This document shows, one piece after another, positions 33,646-41,536 of a DNA stretch of 64,000 nt. The stretch is taken from NCBI GenBank assembly GCA_965222445.1, contig CBDCTY010000002.1:1922001-1986000 (forward strand). Reading direction: 5' to 3'. Each line of letters starts with the position of its first letter. Position 1 is the first letter of the stretch. The notes under the pieces were generated by a model. That model was not told the DNA's origin. It searched no databases and worked only from the letters and a program-made list of their open reading frames with translations. A program made the translations under genes and the position numbers. Origin of the DNA: GCA-958296115 sp965222445. Lineage in GTDB: Bacteria > Chloroflexota > Dehalococcoidia > Lucifugimonadales > CAJWER01.

Positions 33646-35289
33646 GTGAATAGTGAATTGAGGGATCAAGAGGAGGGAGGCAGGCTCGGCATGGTGGTGT
33701 CGGGGTCGCTGACCGAGGGCGTGCAGGTCAAGCTCGACCCCGATTCGTCGGTCGAGGCGGTGAAGGTCGGCACTTTCGTGACGCTGCAAGGCGAGCGGAT
33801 GCGGTTCTTCGGCGTGGTCACGGACGTTTCGCTGGGCTCGACGGACGCGACGCTGAGCGCCAGCCCGCCCGACGTGTCGGACCCGTACGTGGCCCAGGTG
33901 ATCTCCGGCACGGCGGCGTACGGCGCGCTGACGGTAGAGCCGATGCTCACAATCGCCGGGGACGACCCGGAGGTCCTGCTGGAGGGGCCGCAGCCGGCGA
34001 AGACGGTGCCGCCCCACTTTGCGGAGGCCGCGAGCGCCACGGAGCAGGACATCGAGCGCGTGTTCGGGGCCGAGGACGAGGGCCACTTCTGGATCGGCAG
34101 CCCGCTGGACATGGACACGAAGCTGTGCCTGGACGTGCCGGAGCTGGTGATGCGCAGCAACGGCGTGTTCGGGAAGAGCGGGACGGGCAAGACGTTCCTG
34201 ACCAGGCTGCTGCTGGCGGGCATCCTCCAGAGCGGGGCGGCGGTGAACCTGGTGTTCGACATGGAGAGCGAGTACGGCTGGCGGGGGTACAGCGAGGCTG
34301 GCTCGGAGGTGAAGGGGCTCAAGCAGCTGTTCCACTCGCAGGTGGCGGTCTTCTCGCTGGACGAGGCGAGCTCGAAGCGGCGAGGCCTCACGCCGGACTA
34401 CGTGGTGCGGATCGGCTACGACGAGGTCGAGCCGGATGACATAGTGCTGCTGCGCGAGACGCTGGACCTGTCGGAGGTGGCGGCGGACGCCGCGCACTCG
34501 CTGCGCGGGTACTACGGCAAGGGCTGGCTGTCGGAGTTCCTGGGCGTGTCCGGGCGCGAGGGCATCACGGACCTGGCCGACGCGACAGGCGTGAATGTCA
34601 ACGCCCTGTGGAGCCTGAAGAACAGGATGCACCGGCTGGAGCGGCTGGGGTTCATGGAGGAGAAAGGGCAGGGCGCAGTCGAGCACATCCTGCGGTACCT
34701 GGACCGCGGAATGCACGTGGTGCTGGAGTTCGGGAGGTACGGGCGGAACCTGGCGGCGTACATACTGGTGGCGAACCTGCTGACGAGACGCATTTACGAG
34801 AGATACGCGGAGCGGAAGGAGCTGGCGTCGGACGACAGGAACAAGGAGCCGCGCCCGCTGGTGATCACCATAGAGGAGGCGCACAAGTTCCTGACGCCGG
34901 GGGTGGCATCGCAGACGATATTCGGGACCATCGCCCGGGAGATGCGGAAGTACAACGTGACTCTGCTGGTGGTGGACCAGAGGCCAAGCGGGATCGACGA
35001 GGAGGTCATGAGCCAGCTCGGCACCAAGATCACGTGCCTGCTGGACAGCGAGCGGGACATCGACGCGGTCCTGACCGGAGCGTCGGGGAGCCGCAAGCTG
35101 CGGGCGGTCCTGGCGCGGCTGGAGTCGAAGCAGCAGGCGCTGGTGTTCGGTCACGCCGTGCCGATGCCCGTGGTGGTGAAGACGCGCGAGTACGGTTCGG
35201 CGGAGTCGTACAGGTCGCTGGGCTGGCGGGACGCCGCGGAGATGAGGGCCCAGGTGGAGCGCGATGTCGAGGACCTGTTCGGGTGCTAG
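33646..35289 (+). CDS. HerA-type DNA translocase ATPase (DUF87)
   Basis: HerA is a hexameric ATPase that partners NurA in DNA end resection. The N-terminal HAS barrel (GMVVSGSLTEGVQVKLDPDSSVEAVKVGTFVTL) is followed by Walker A GVFGKSGTGKT (about 174-184) and Walker B LVITIEEAHKF (about 405-415). Then come the arginine-finger-region DQRPSGIDEEVMSQLGTKI and LARLESKQQALVFG. Length 547 aa is normal. GTG 33646 lies in a GTGAATA tandem repeat just after the previous stop; the start is therefore uncertain by a few codons. Confidence 0.88.
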   Translation: MNSELRDQEEGGRLGMVVSGSLTEGVQVKLDPDSSVEAVKVGTFVTLQGERMRFFGVVTDVSLGSTDATLSASPPDVSDPYVAQVISGTAAYGALTVEPMLTIAGDDPEVLLEGPQPAKTVPPHFAEAASATEQDIERVFGAEDEGHFWIGSPLDMDTKLCLDVPELVMRSNGVFGKSGTGKTFLTRLLLAGILQSGAAVNLVFDMESEYGWRGYSEAGSEVKGLKQLFHSQVAVFSLDEASSKRRGLTPDYVVRIGYDEVEPDDIVLLRETLDLSEVAADAAHSLRGYYGKGWLSEFLGVSGREGITDLADATGVNVNALWSLKNRMHRLERLGFMEEKGQGAVEHILRYLDRGMHVVLEFGRYGRNLAAYILVANLLTRRIYERYAERKELASDDRNKEPRPLVITIEEAHKFLTPGVASQTIFGTIAREMRKYNVTLLVVDQRPSGIDEEVMSQLGTKITCLLDSERDIDAVLTGASGSRKLRAVLARLESKQQALVFGHAVPMPVVVKTREYGSAESYRSLGWRDAAEMRAQVERDVEDLFGC

Positions 35290-35557
35290 GGGTCCAAAGT
35301 CTTAGGAATTGCGGGGTGTCTAAGCTGAGTAGGGGCGGGTTTGAAGCCCCCCGTCATCGCAGGACGCCAATCCAATCACGCATAAACAGTGTGCTCTATC
35401 ACGCCAGTCCCGGCTAACCCTCATTTCAAAGATTTTGGGGGGGGGGGGGACCAGGTGATACGACGCGACGTCACACTGCGGCCCAAGTCAGAATCGTAGA
35501 CGAGGGCTGCCCCCTGTGGTACCGTAGCCAGCCAGATACGGCGAGAGGTGAATCACT
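35290..35557. other. Intergenic gap with a 13-G homopolymer
   Basis: No gene is evident. A run of 13 G occurs at 35437-35449, directly after GATTTT. Bases about 35500-35557 lead to the leader peptide and probably hold its promoter; no convincing -35/-10 pair is seen. Confidence 0.5.
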
Positions 35558-35617
35558 ATGAAGGCCCTACGCATCAACGCACATACATCCAGTCGGGCCT
35601 GCGCCTTGCGCCGCTGA
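35558..35617 (+). CDS. Putative regulatory leader peptide
   Basis: A 19-codon ORF, MKALRINAHTSSRACALRR, starts with ATG preceded by GAGAGGTG at a good distance. It lies 157 bp upstream of an MFS transporter and before an intrinsic terminator. Short, basic leader peptides with clustered Arg near the end precede many antibiotic-inducible resistance genes, where drug-stalled ribosomes switch RNA folding. Translation is inferred from the start signals and layout only. Confidence 0.55.
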   Translation: MKALRINAHTSSRACALRR

Positions 35618-35723
35618 AGATTGCTCCCTTCGCCCCTGCGAGAAGCCGATTGGCTCTCCAGGTTAGCCAGGCTAACGAGTGAACTCCTAGCGATGTAACG
35701 TCTACTCCCCTCAGCGAAGTCCA

Positions 35724-35751
35724 AGAGCGGCCGGACCGGCTGCTCTTTTTT
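35724..35751 (+). terminator. Intrinsic terminator / attenuator before MFS gene
   Basis: AGAGCGGCCGG and CCGGCTGCTCT pair over eleven positions (one G-T), followed by TTTTTT. It lies between the leader peptide and the transporter start, where a terminator makes sense only as a conditional one. An alternative hairpin, GTTAGCC/GGCTAAC, occurs at 35662-35676, and AGCC-GATT-GGCT at about 35644-35655. Competing structures are therefore available. Confidence 0.7.
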
Positions 35752-35773
35752 CGCTGTCAGGAGGGACAGTTAC

Positions 35774-37069
35774 ATGATGTCTGTACGATTTCCTCGGCTC
35801 GCCGCCGTGCCCGTCTACCTGATTGTCTCAGCTATCGGCTCGGCGGCCTTTTCGATGTATGCGTTCATTGCGTCCGTCTACCGCATCGTCGAGGTAGGTC
35901 TCGGCCCCCTGGAGCTGGTGCTGGTCGGCACTGTGCTCGAAGTGGCGGTCTTCTTCTTCGAGGTCCCGACGGGTGTGGTGGCCGATGTCTACGGGCGCCG
36001 GCTATCCCTCGTCATTAGCTCCGCCCTGGTGGGAGCCGCGTTCATTGTGGAGGGCCTCGTTCCCATGTTTCTCGCTGTCCTCTTCGCCCAGGTGCTCTTC
36101 GGAGTGGGAGCCACGTTCAGCAGCGGCGCCTTGCAGGCTTGGGTCGCCGATGAGCTTGACAACAAGGGCGTCGGTCGTCTCTACTTCAGGGGCTCACAGG
36201 CCAGCAGGATCGGGGCCATCGCCGGCATCGGAATCGGCGTCGCCGTTTCCAGCAGCTACGTCAACCTGCCCGTCTCGGAGCTGGCGGCGCCGCTGGTCCT
36301 GGGAGGGCTCGTTACCCTGCTGCTGGGGCTGTTCATAGCGGCGGCGATGCCGGAAGATGGTTTCCGCCCAGCTCCCAAGAGCGAACGCGGGTCTTGGAGG
36401 ACGATGACGGCCACCTTCGTTCGCGCGACGCGACTCGCACGGCGACGCCCCGAGCTCCTGGCGATACTGGCCATGGCCCTCTTCTATGGAGCATCCAGTG
36501 AGCCCTTCGACCGTTTCTGGGAGCTACACATCCTGGAGGTCTCCAACTTCACACTCCCGGCGCAGGCCGTGCTCGGTCCCACGGCGTGGTGGGGCCTCGT
36601 CAGCGTCGCTACGCTGCTGCTCGGAATCGCCGGAGCCGAGCTTGTGGCGCGGAGCATCGATATCGATGCTCCGAGTGTCGCTGTACGGGTTCTGTCAGCG
36701 ACCAACGCGCTGTCCATCGCAAGCGTCGTCGCATTCGCCCTCGCTGGGAACTTCGCCATCGCTCTAGCCGCATACCTAGTCTACAAGGTCGTTCGCAGCA
36801 TCGGCGGCCCGTTCATGTCTACCTGGACCAACCGGCAGCTCGAGGGCGATATTCGGGCCACGGTCTTCTCCATGAGCGCCCAGCTTGACGCCTTCGGTCA
36901 GGTGGCATCCGGGCCGCCAATGGGCGCGGTGGCGACGCGTACGGCCGTTCGCGTGGCTCTGCTGGCGACCGCCGCGCTTCTGGTGCCGCCCCAGGCCATC
37001 CTCGTAACCGTTGGATTGCTGAGGAAGAGGCCGAACGCGGGCTCCGCCGATGGTCAGGGGACGCTTTGA
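35774..37069 (+). CDS. MFS transporter, likely drug efflux
   Basis: The 431-aa protein has about twelve hydrophobic segments. The MFS loop 2-3 signature appears as GVVADVYGRRLSLV (about 71-84). A central charged loop (PEDGFRPAPKSERGSW) separates the halves. It resembles small-molecule/drug exporters such as the macrolide-efflux-like MFS proteins. Substrate is not determined. CAGGAGGGA lies 8-16 bp upstream of two adjacent ATGs (35774, 35777). The leader peptide and terminator upstream suggest drug-induced antitermination. Confidence 0.83.
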   Translation: MMSVRFPRLAAVPVYLIVSAIGSAAFSMYAFIASVYRIVEVGLGPLELVLVGTVLEVAVFFFEVPTGVVADVYGRRLSLVISSALVGAAFIVEGLVPMFLAVLFAQVLFGVGATFSSGALQAWVADELDNKGVGRLYFRGSQASRIGAIAGIGIGVAVSSSYVNLPVSELAAPLVLGGLVTLLLGLFIAAAMPEDGFRPAPKSERGSWRTMTATFVRATRLARRRPELLAILAMALFYGASSEPFDRFWELHILEVSNFTLPAQAVLGPTAWWGLVSVATLLLGIAGAELVARSIDIDAPSVAVRVLSATNALSIASVVAFALAGNFAIALAAYLVYKVVRSIGGPFMSTWTNRQLEGDIRATVFSMSAQLDAFGQVASGPPMGAVATRTAVRVALLATAALLVPPQAILVTVGLLRKRPNAGSADGQGTL

Positions 37070-37165
37070 CTATGCGGCTGTGGGTGAGTCTCTCAGAATC
37101 GTTTCCTTCAGATGGGTGTTGCCCAGGGCGCCAGGGGTAGAGGGTGCGTCACGGCTGCTAGATGT

Positions 37166-37174
37166 TGCTATAAT
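37166..37174 (+). promoter_or_regulatory. Extended -10 promoter for hicBA
   Basis: TGCTATAAT is a perfect extended -10 element, with the ATG of hicB at 37193 and AAGGAG at 37181-37186. The -35 region is weak, as expected for extended -10 promoters. HicB-type antitoxins normally repress such promoters. Confidence 0.5.
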
Positions 37175-37192
37175 AGCGCCAAGGAGTTCGTC

Positions 37193-37441
37193 ATGCTCAA
37201 GCTCAAGCCGAGCGACACTTTCACGATAGTCAGGGAGGGCGTCGAGATCGAGTTCGAAGTTGCCGACGAGGGCGGCTACATCGTCTCGGCGCCGGAGCTG
37301 CCCGGTTGCATGACGGAGGGGGATACGTTCGAAGAGGCCATGGCCATGATCGAGGACGCGATGCAGGGGTGGCTCGAGGTGGCTTTAGAGCATGGCGACC
37401 CCGTTCCTGAGAAATTCATTAGGCTCATGCGCATAGCGTAA
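37193..37441 (+). CDS. HicB-family antitoxin
   Basis: The 82-aa protein has the HicB partial RNase H-like fold: EFEVADEGGYIVSAPELPGCMTEGDTFEEAMAMIEDAMQGWLE. It lacks an obvious DNA-binding tail, ending KFIRLMRIA. It would neutralise the HicA mRNA interferase. The start at 37193 follows AAGGAG. Its stop overlaps the hicA ATG by one base (TAATG). The partner hicA is frameshifted, so this antitoxin may now be an orphan. Confidence 0.85.
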   Translation: MLKLKPSDTFTIVREGVEIEFEVADEGGYIVSAPELPGCMTEGDTFEEAMAMIEDAMQGWLEVALEHGDPVPEKFIRLMRIA

Positions 37442-37666
37442 TGGCGCGGCTACCTGCCATCATCGCGAGAGCGATGGTTCGCGCGCTGGAACGAGCGGGG
37501 TTTGAGTTAGTGCGTCAGAGCGGTAGCCATGGCACCCTACGAAATCCCGTGACTCGGAGAAAAGGTCTCAGTTCCCCAACACAGTAAGGACATGAGAAGG
37601 GGGTTGGTGGTAGCGTTGATAAGGCAGACTGGCCTAACACGCGAAGAGTTCATGGATCTGCTTTGA
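37441..37666 (+). pseudogene. HicA toxin, single-base frameshift
   Basis: The first phase reads MARLPAIIARAMVRALERAG, then FELVRQSGSHGTLRNP with the catalytic His, and ends early at a TAA. The rest of the family sequence, VSVPQHSKDMRRGLVVALIRQTGLTREEFMDLL, is intact one base out of phase and ends TGA at 37664-37666. Dropping one G from AAAAGG near 37564 joins the two as RRKVSVPQHS. The toxin is therefore broken by one inserted base, or the base is a sequence error. Confidence 0.82.
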
Positions 37667-37721
37667 GGCTCGTGGGGCAAGTTCTGTAAGATTGCGGCGA
37701 CGTATGAATGGGTGAGCTGCC

Positions 37722-38864
37722 ATGAAGGACGTATTTCACGAAGCGGTTGGTGAACTGGCCCAGGGCCACCCGGTGGTGGTTGCGACAGTAGTCCGCACCA
37801 AGGGATCGACGCCCCAGAAGCCGGGCGCGAAGCTGCTCGTGCGTGACGACGGCTCGGGCGTCGGGACGCTGGGCGGCGGCTGCGTCGAGGGGGATATCTG
37901 GTTCGCGGCCAGGGAGCTGATGCGGCGGGGCGGGTCCGCGCAGTACCGCGACTACGAGCTCAACGAGGACCTTGCCGCCGAGGACGGTCTCGTCTGCGGC
38001 GGCACGATGTACTTCCTGATAGACCCTGTGTACGAGGCCGGCAGCTACCTGGAGTACGCTCGCGAGATCGACGCCGCGTATGCCGGCGGCCCCGCGGTCG
38101 CGCTGGCGTCGGTGACGGCCGCAGGAGACGGCGCTGCGAGGCTCGGCGCTCGGCTCTTCATCCGCGAGGACGGCTCGACGGAGGGAACGCTGGGCTCTCC
38201 CGAGGTGGACCGCGAGGCGGTGAAGAGGGCGCGCGAGCTGATGGTCCACGGCAAGAACGAGTTCGTGTCCATGAGGGATGGCACGGAGTTCTTTGTGGAA
38301 GCGTACACGACCCCGCCCCAGATGGTGCTGTGCGGCGGCGGCCACGTCTCGAAGGCTATCGCGCCGATGGCCAGCACGCTGGGGTTCAGGGTGTTCGTGA
38401 CGGACGACCGTGAGGAGTTCGCCAATGGGGAGCGCTTCCCGGAGGCGGACATCATCGTGGCCGAGAAGCCCGAGAATGCGATGCCGCAGCTCCCCATCAA
38501 CGCGAACACGTTCATCATCATCGCCACGCGGGGCCACCGGTACGACAACGTGGCGCTGGAGGCGGCGGCGCTGACTCCGGCAAAGTACGTGGGCCTGCTG
38601 GGCAGCAAGCGCAAGACGATCCTGATATACGAGGACCTGATACGGAGCGGCCTGCCCATCGAGCGCATCCGCGAGATACGGTCGCCGGTGGGCCTGGACG
38701 TGCGGGGACGGACGCCGGAAGAGATCGCCGTGAGCATCATGGCCGAGGTGCTGATGTTCCGGCTCGGCGGCACCGGCCAGCCGATGAAGATCGAGGACTG
38801 GCGTATCGACCGCATCCGGGAGAAGGTGGAGGCCGGAAGGGAAGAGGCCGCGGTCGCCGATTAG
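37722..38864 (+). CDS. XdhC/CoxI family molybdenum-enzyme maturation protein
   Basis: XdhC proteins bind and sulfurate the molybdenum cofactor before insertion into xanthine-dehydrogenase-type enzymes. The N-terminal domain has VVVATVVRTKGSTPQKPGAKLLV and GTLGGGCVEGD. The C-terminal Rossmann domain has MVLCGGGHVSKAIAPMA and KYVGLLGSKRKT. Length 380 aa fits the two-domain form. No molybdenum hydroxylase genes are adjacent, so its client enzyme lies elsewhere. ATG follows GAGCTGCC; the ribosome binding site is weak. Confidence 0.9.
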   Translation: MKDVFHEAVGELAQGHPVVVATVVRTKGSTPQKPGAKLLVRDDGSGVGTLGGGCVEGDIWFAARELMRRGGSAQYRDYELNEDLAAEDGLVCGGTMYFLIDPVYEAGSYLEYAREIDAAYAGGPAVALASVTAAGDGAARLGARLFIREDGSTEGTLGSPEVDREAVKRARELMVHGKNEFVSMRDGTEFFVEAYTTPPQMVLCGGGHVSKAIAPMASTLGFRVFVTDDREEFANGERFPEADIIVAEKPENAMPQLPINANTFIIIATRGHRYDNVALEAAALTPAKYVGLLGSKRKTILIYEDLIRSGLPIERIREIRSPVGLDVRGRTPEEIAVSIMAEVLMFRLGGTGQPMKIEDWRIDRIREKVEAGREEAAVAD

Positions 38865-38882
38865 GTTGCTGTCCAGGGGAGT

Positions 38883-39122
38883 TTGACTGTGCCAGTGGAT
38901 TACACGAAGACCATCACCATCGAGCCTGGCAAGCGTGGCGGAAAGCCCTGTATCCGAGGCCTCCGCATCACGGTCTATGATGTTTTGGAGTACCTAGCAT
39001 CGGGTATGTCCAACGAGGAAATACTGTCTGATTTCCCCGACTTGACCCAGGAAGACATTCGGGCGTGCTTGGCATTCGCGGCTGAGCGGGAGCGTCGATT
39101 GGTCTCGCTCCCGCCTGTATGA
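38883..39122 (+). CDS. DUF433 antitoxin-like protein
   Basis: The 79-aa protein matches DUF433: ITIEPGKRGGKPCIRGLRITVYDVLEYLASGMSNEEILSDFPDLTQEDIRACLAFA, a small helix-turn-helix-like fold (VapB45-type). Its stop overlaps the next start as ATGA, typical of a toxin-antitoxin pair. The frame opens at TTG 38883; GTG 38889 is a shorter alternative. Confidence 0.85.
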   Translation: MTVPVDYTKTITIEPGKRGGKPCIRGLRITVYDVLEYLASGMSNEEILSDFPDLTQEDIRACLAFAAERERRLVSLPPV

Positions 39123-39451
39123 GGCTGCTGCTAGATCAGAACCTGTCTCCACGCCTAAGGCAGGCCTTGCGGGACCTGTATCCTGGATCTCTCCACACCA
39201 TGGGAATCGGATTGGAATCTGCCGATGACATGGTGGTTTGGGAGTACGCCAGAGACCGCAATCTCATGATTGTTTCGAAGGACGCCGACTTTCGACAACT
39301 GAGCTTTGCTCTTGGCCACCCACCGAAGGTGATTTGGATTCGACGCGGCAACTGCTCGACATCAGAGATCGAATCGATCCTGCGCGAGCGCCACAATGAT
39401 CTGCTCGCTTTCTACGAGGATGATGCGGGCGCTTTCTTCGCGCTAGGCTGA
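39119..39451 (+). CDS. DUF5615 PIN-like toxin
   Basis: The 110-aa protein has the VapC45-like DUF5615 pattern: MRLLLDQNLSPRLRQAL (first Asp), GLESADDMVVWEYARDRNLMIVSKDADFRQLS (further acidic residues of a PIN-type site), then VIWIRRGN. Such proteins are predicted RNases paired with DUF433 antitoxins. It is translationally coupled to the DUF433 gene by a 4-bp overlap. Both look intact. A remnant of a second DUF5615 gene lies at 61.5 kb. Confidence 0.85.
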   Translation: MRLLLDQNLSPRLRQALRDLYPGSLHTMGIGLESADDMVVWEYARDRNLMIVSKDADFRQLSFALGHPPKVIWIRRGNCSTSEIESILRERHNDLLAFYEDDAGAFFALG

Positions 39452-39588
39452 GCGCAGTCGGCCTTCAACCCACAGGCTCTCTTTGCTTTAGGATGACGGC
39501 AGTTGGTGGCTTCGGCGGTACCCGCCGCTTACAACAACCCAACCTCGGAGGACTCGGACCGGCACCAAAAGGCCATGGAGGGCTTGTG

Positions 39589-40074
39589 ATGCAGCGACCT
39601 GCCAGCCTGTCGATTCGGCCCTATGTCGACGGCGACTTGGGCGTGCTGAAGGAGATCACGGCCGAGGCGTTCGACAGCGTGTCGATCGACCAGATCATCG
39701 AGGGGCGGCATGGGCTGCTGAGGGGCGAGGACTGGCGGGCTCGCAAGGTTCGCCACATCGACGCGGACGTGGCGAGAGATACGGGCGCCGTGTTCGTGGG
39801 CGAGATCGACGGCGCGGTAGTGGGATATGTGACCACGTGGACGGACGAGGCGTCGGGGATCGGGCACATTCCGAACATCGCCGTCAGGGTCGGCTTCCAG
39901 GGCATGGGGATCGGCCGCCGCCTGATCGACCACGCCCTGGACAACTTCAGGTCCGCCGGCATGACCCACGCGAAGATCGAGACACTGGAGACGAACGCCG
40001 TGGGCTACGGCCTGTACACGTCGATGGGCTTCGAGGAGCTGGCCCGCCAGGTGCACTTCCTGAAGGCATTGTGA
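39589..40074 (+). CDS. GNAT family N-acetyltransferase
   Basis: The 161-aa protein has the acetyl-CoA binding motif VRVGFQGMGIGRRLIDHAL (Q-x-x-G-x-G/A) and the C-terminal GYGLYTSMGFEELARQVHFL, typical of RimI-like GNAT enzymes. The substrate could be a protein N-terminus, an amine or a drug. I start at ATG 39589; the frame is open to 39493 but those codons look non-coding. Its 3' half is duplicated, with a frameshift, at 40927-41171. Confidence 0.85.
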   Translation: MQRPASLSIRPYVDGDLGVLKEITAEAFDSVSIDQIIEGRHGLLRGEDWRARKVRHIDADVARDTGAVFVGEIDGAVVGYVTTWTDEASGIGHIPNIAVRVGFQGMGIGRRLIDHALDNFRSAGMTHAKIETLETNAVGYGLYTSMGFEELARQVHFLKAL

Positions 40075-40159
40075 GCCTGGCGTTTGCCCCGGCCCACGCT
40101 CGGCCTTCGATGCAGCCGGTGTTACCATGTCACGAGGACACGGAGCCGAGGGAGCGGCT

Positions 40160-40828
40160 ATGACTACGATCAACACCGTGATGGACTTGCATCGGATACT
40201 GGTGGAGCATTCGGAATGGCGGGATGAGCTTCGCCGCATCCTGTTGACGGACGAGCTGCTGAGGCTGCCGCAGGTAATGGCCGAGTTCATAGAGACCACG
40301 AACCGGCGATCCGAGGAAACAGACCGGCGCTTCGACTCTATGGAGCACGCGCAGAGGGTGCACAGCAGGCATATATCAGATATGAATGGCAGGTTCATAG
40401 AGATGAATGCCGAGAGAGCGGGGATGGCGATTGCCTGGGAGATGGGACTGCGCGAAGCGCGTATTCTCACCTCCAGGGAGGTCGAAGCCATAGCTGAGGA
40501 GGCCATTCGCGCCGGGAAGGCGGAGGGCATCGGGAGGAACGACCTGAGGAGCTTCCGCATGGCCGACATGCTCATGGAAGCGACCAACAAGCAGGGCCAA
40601 GTCTGCTATATCGCGGGCGAGCTCTCCTACACCGCCGATGAGCGGGACACCGGCAGGGCAATTCGCAACGCAGGCTACCTGACCAGGTTTCTGGACAGCC
40701 CCGCCTACCCTGTCGTGGCGGGCGTCTTCCACGACGACAGGGTTGAGGAACTGCTGACGGAGAGTGTGGAGCAGGTCTATGGCGGCGCTGGGGAGAAGAG
40801 AGCGCTCTGGTTCCAGATGGATGAGTAA
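40160..40828 (+). CDS. Coiled-coil protein with possible PD-(D/E)XK-like C-terminus
   Basis: The N-terminal part (VMDLHRILVEHSEWRDELRRILLTDELLRLPQ, then a long charged helix with SEETDRRFDSMEHAQRVHSRHISDMN) is helical and probably coiled-coil. The C-terminal part, VCYIAGELSYTADERDTGRAIRNAGYLTRFL, has a Glu followed by a strand-helix pattern. This resembles DUF3782-like, PD-(D/E)XK-related proteins that are abundant in cyanobacteria and Chloroflexota. Start chosen at ATG 40160, after GGAGCGGCT. Function is unknown. Confidence 0.55.
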   Translation: MTTINTVMDLHRILVEHSEWRDELRRILLTDELLRLPQVMAEFIETTNRRSEETDRRFDSMEHAQRVHSRHISDMNGRFIEMNAERAGMAIAWEMGLREARILTSREVEAIAEEAIRAGKAEGIGRNDLRSFRMADMLMEATNKQGQVCYIAGELSYTADERDTGRAIRNAGYLTRFLDSPAYPVVAGVFHDDRVEELLTESVEQVYGGAGEKRALWFQMDE

Positions 40829-40926
40829 GGGCGTGTCACAATCTCCATCTTGCGCCCGCCGATGAGCGCCCGAGCCGCTTCAAGGCGCCAGTAGCGAGGC
40901 GTCCAGGTCGATGCCCCCCTCGATGA

Positions 40927-41171
40927 GTGACCACGTGGACGGACGAGGCGTCGGGGATCGGGCACATCCCGAACATCGCCGTCAGGGTCGGCTTCCAGGG
41001 CATGGGGATCGGCCGCCGCCTGATCGACCAGGCCCTGGACAACTTCAGGGTTGCCGCATGACCCACGCGAAGATCGAGACACTGGAGACGAATGCCGTGG
41101 GGTACGGCCTGTACACGTCGATGGGCTTCGAGGAGCTGGCCCGCCAGGTGCACTTCCTGAGGGAGCTGTAG
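40927..41171 (+). pseudogene. Duplicated, frameshifted GNAT 3' fragment
   Basis: These 245 bp match bases 39829-40074 of the nearby acetyltransferase gene almost perfectly. One base is lost at TTCAGGGTTGCCGCATG versus TTCAGGTCCGCCGGCATG, so the frame breaks in the middle. The match starts at the codon for VTTWTDEASG and ends at the stop. There is no N-terminal half. Confidence 0.9.
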
Positions 41172-41536
41172 CCTGACCATCGGAGATACTGCGTCGAGGC
41201 AGTCTGACATGCGTGTCGAGTGCACTCGACCGGCTGCCGCCGGGCATGAGTCCGGGATGGGTGCGCGGATGGTGCTCCCCAGATCCACCACCTGATTTGC
41301 ACGGGCGGCGTGACGGACTGCCTCTGAGGCTATGGCTGTGCACCTTGACGGGGATGGATTCCCGCCCCCGACTGCTCGGGGGCAGGCTCGTCGCGGGAAT
41401 GACGGAGGTGGGGGATTTGGGTGCTCGGACACCTCTTGACACGCGATGGTGTAACATATCGTAGGGTAGAATTGTCCCACTCACGACAAGTAATCTGTCG
41501 ACCCACGTGTCCTTCTGTTGAGGAGGAGAAACCGAC
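41172..41536. other. Intergenic gap with palindromic repeat
   Basis: Bases 41345-41403 hold a palindromic unit (GGATTCCCGCCCCCGACTGCTCGGGGGCAGG then GCGGGAATGACGG) in reverse orientation. GGTGTAACATATCGTAGGGTAGAAT at about 41448-41472 may contain the promoter of the secreted protein that follows. No gene is supported. Confidence 0.4.

Noticed and set aside
33013..35154. 713-codon minus-strand frame opposite herA
   Set aside because: It is the shadow of a GC-rich coding region; composition is His/Arg/Val-rich with no domain, and the plus strand has a clear HerA protein.
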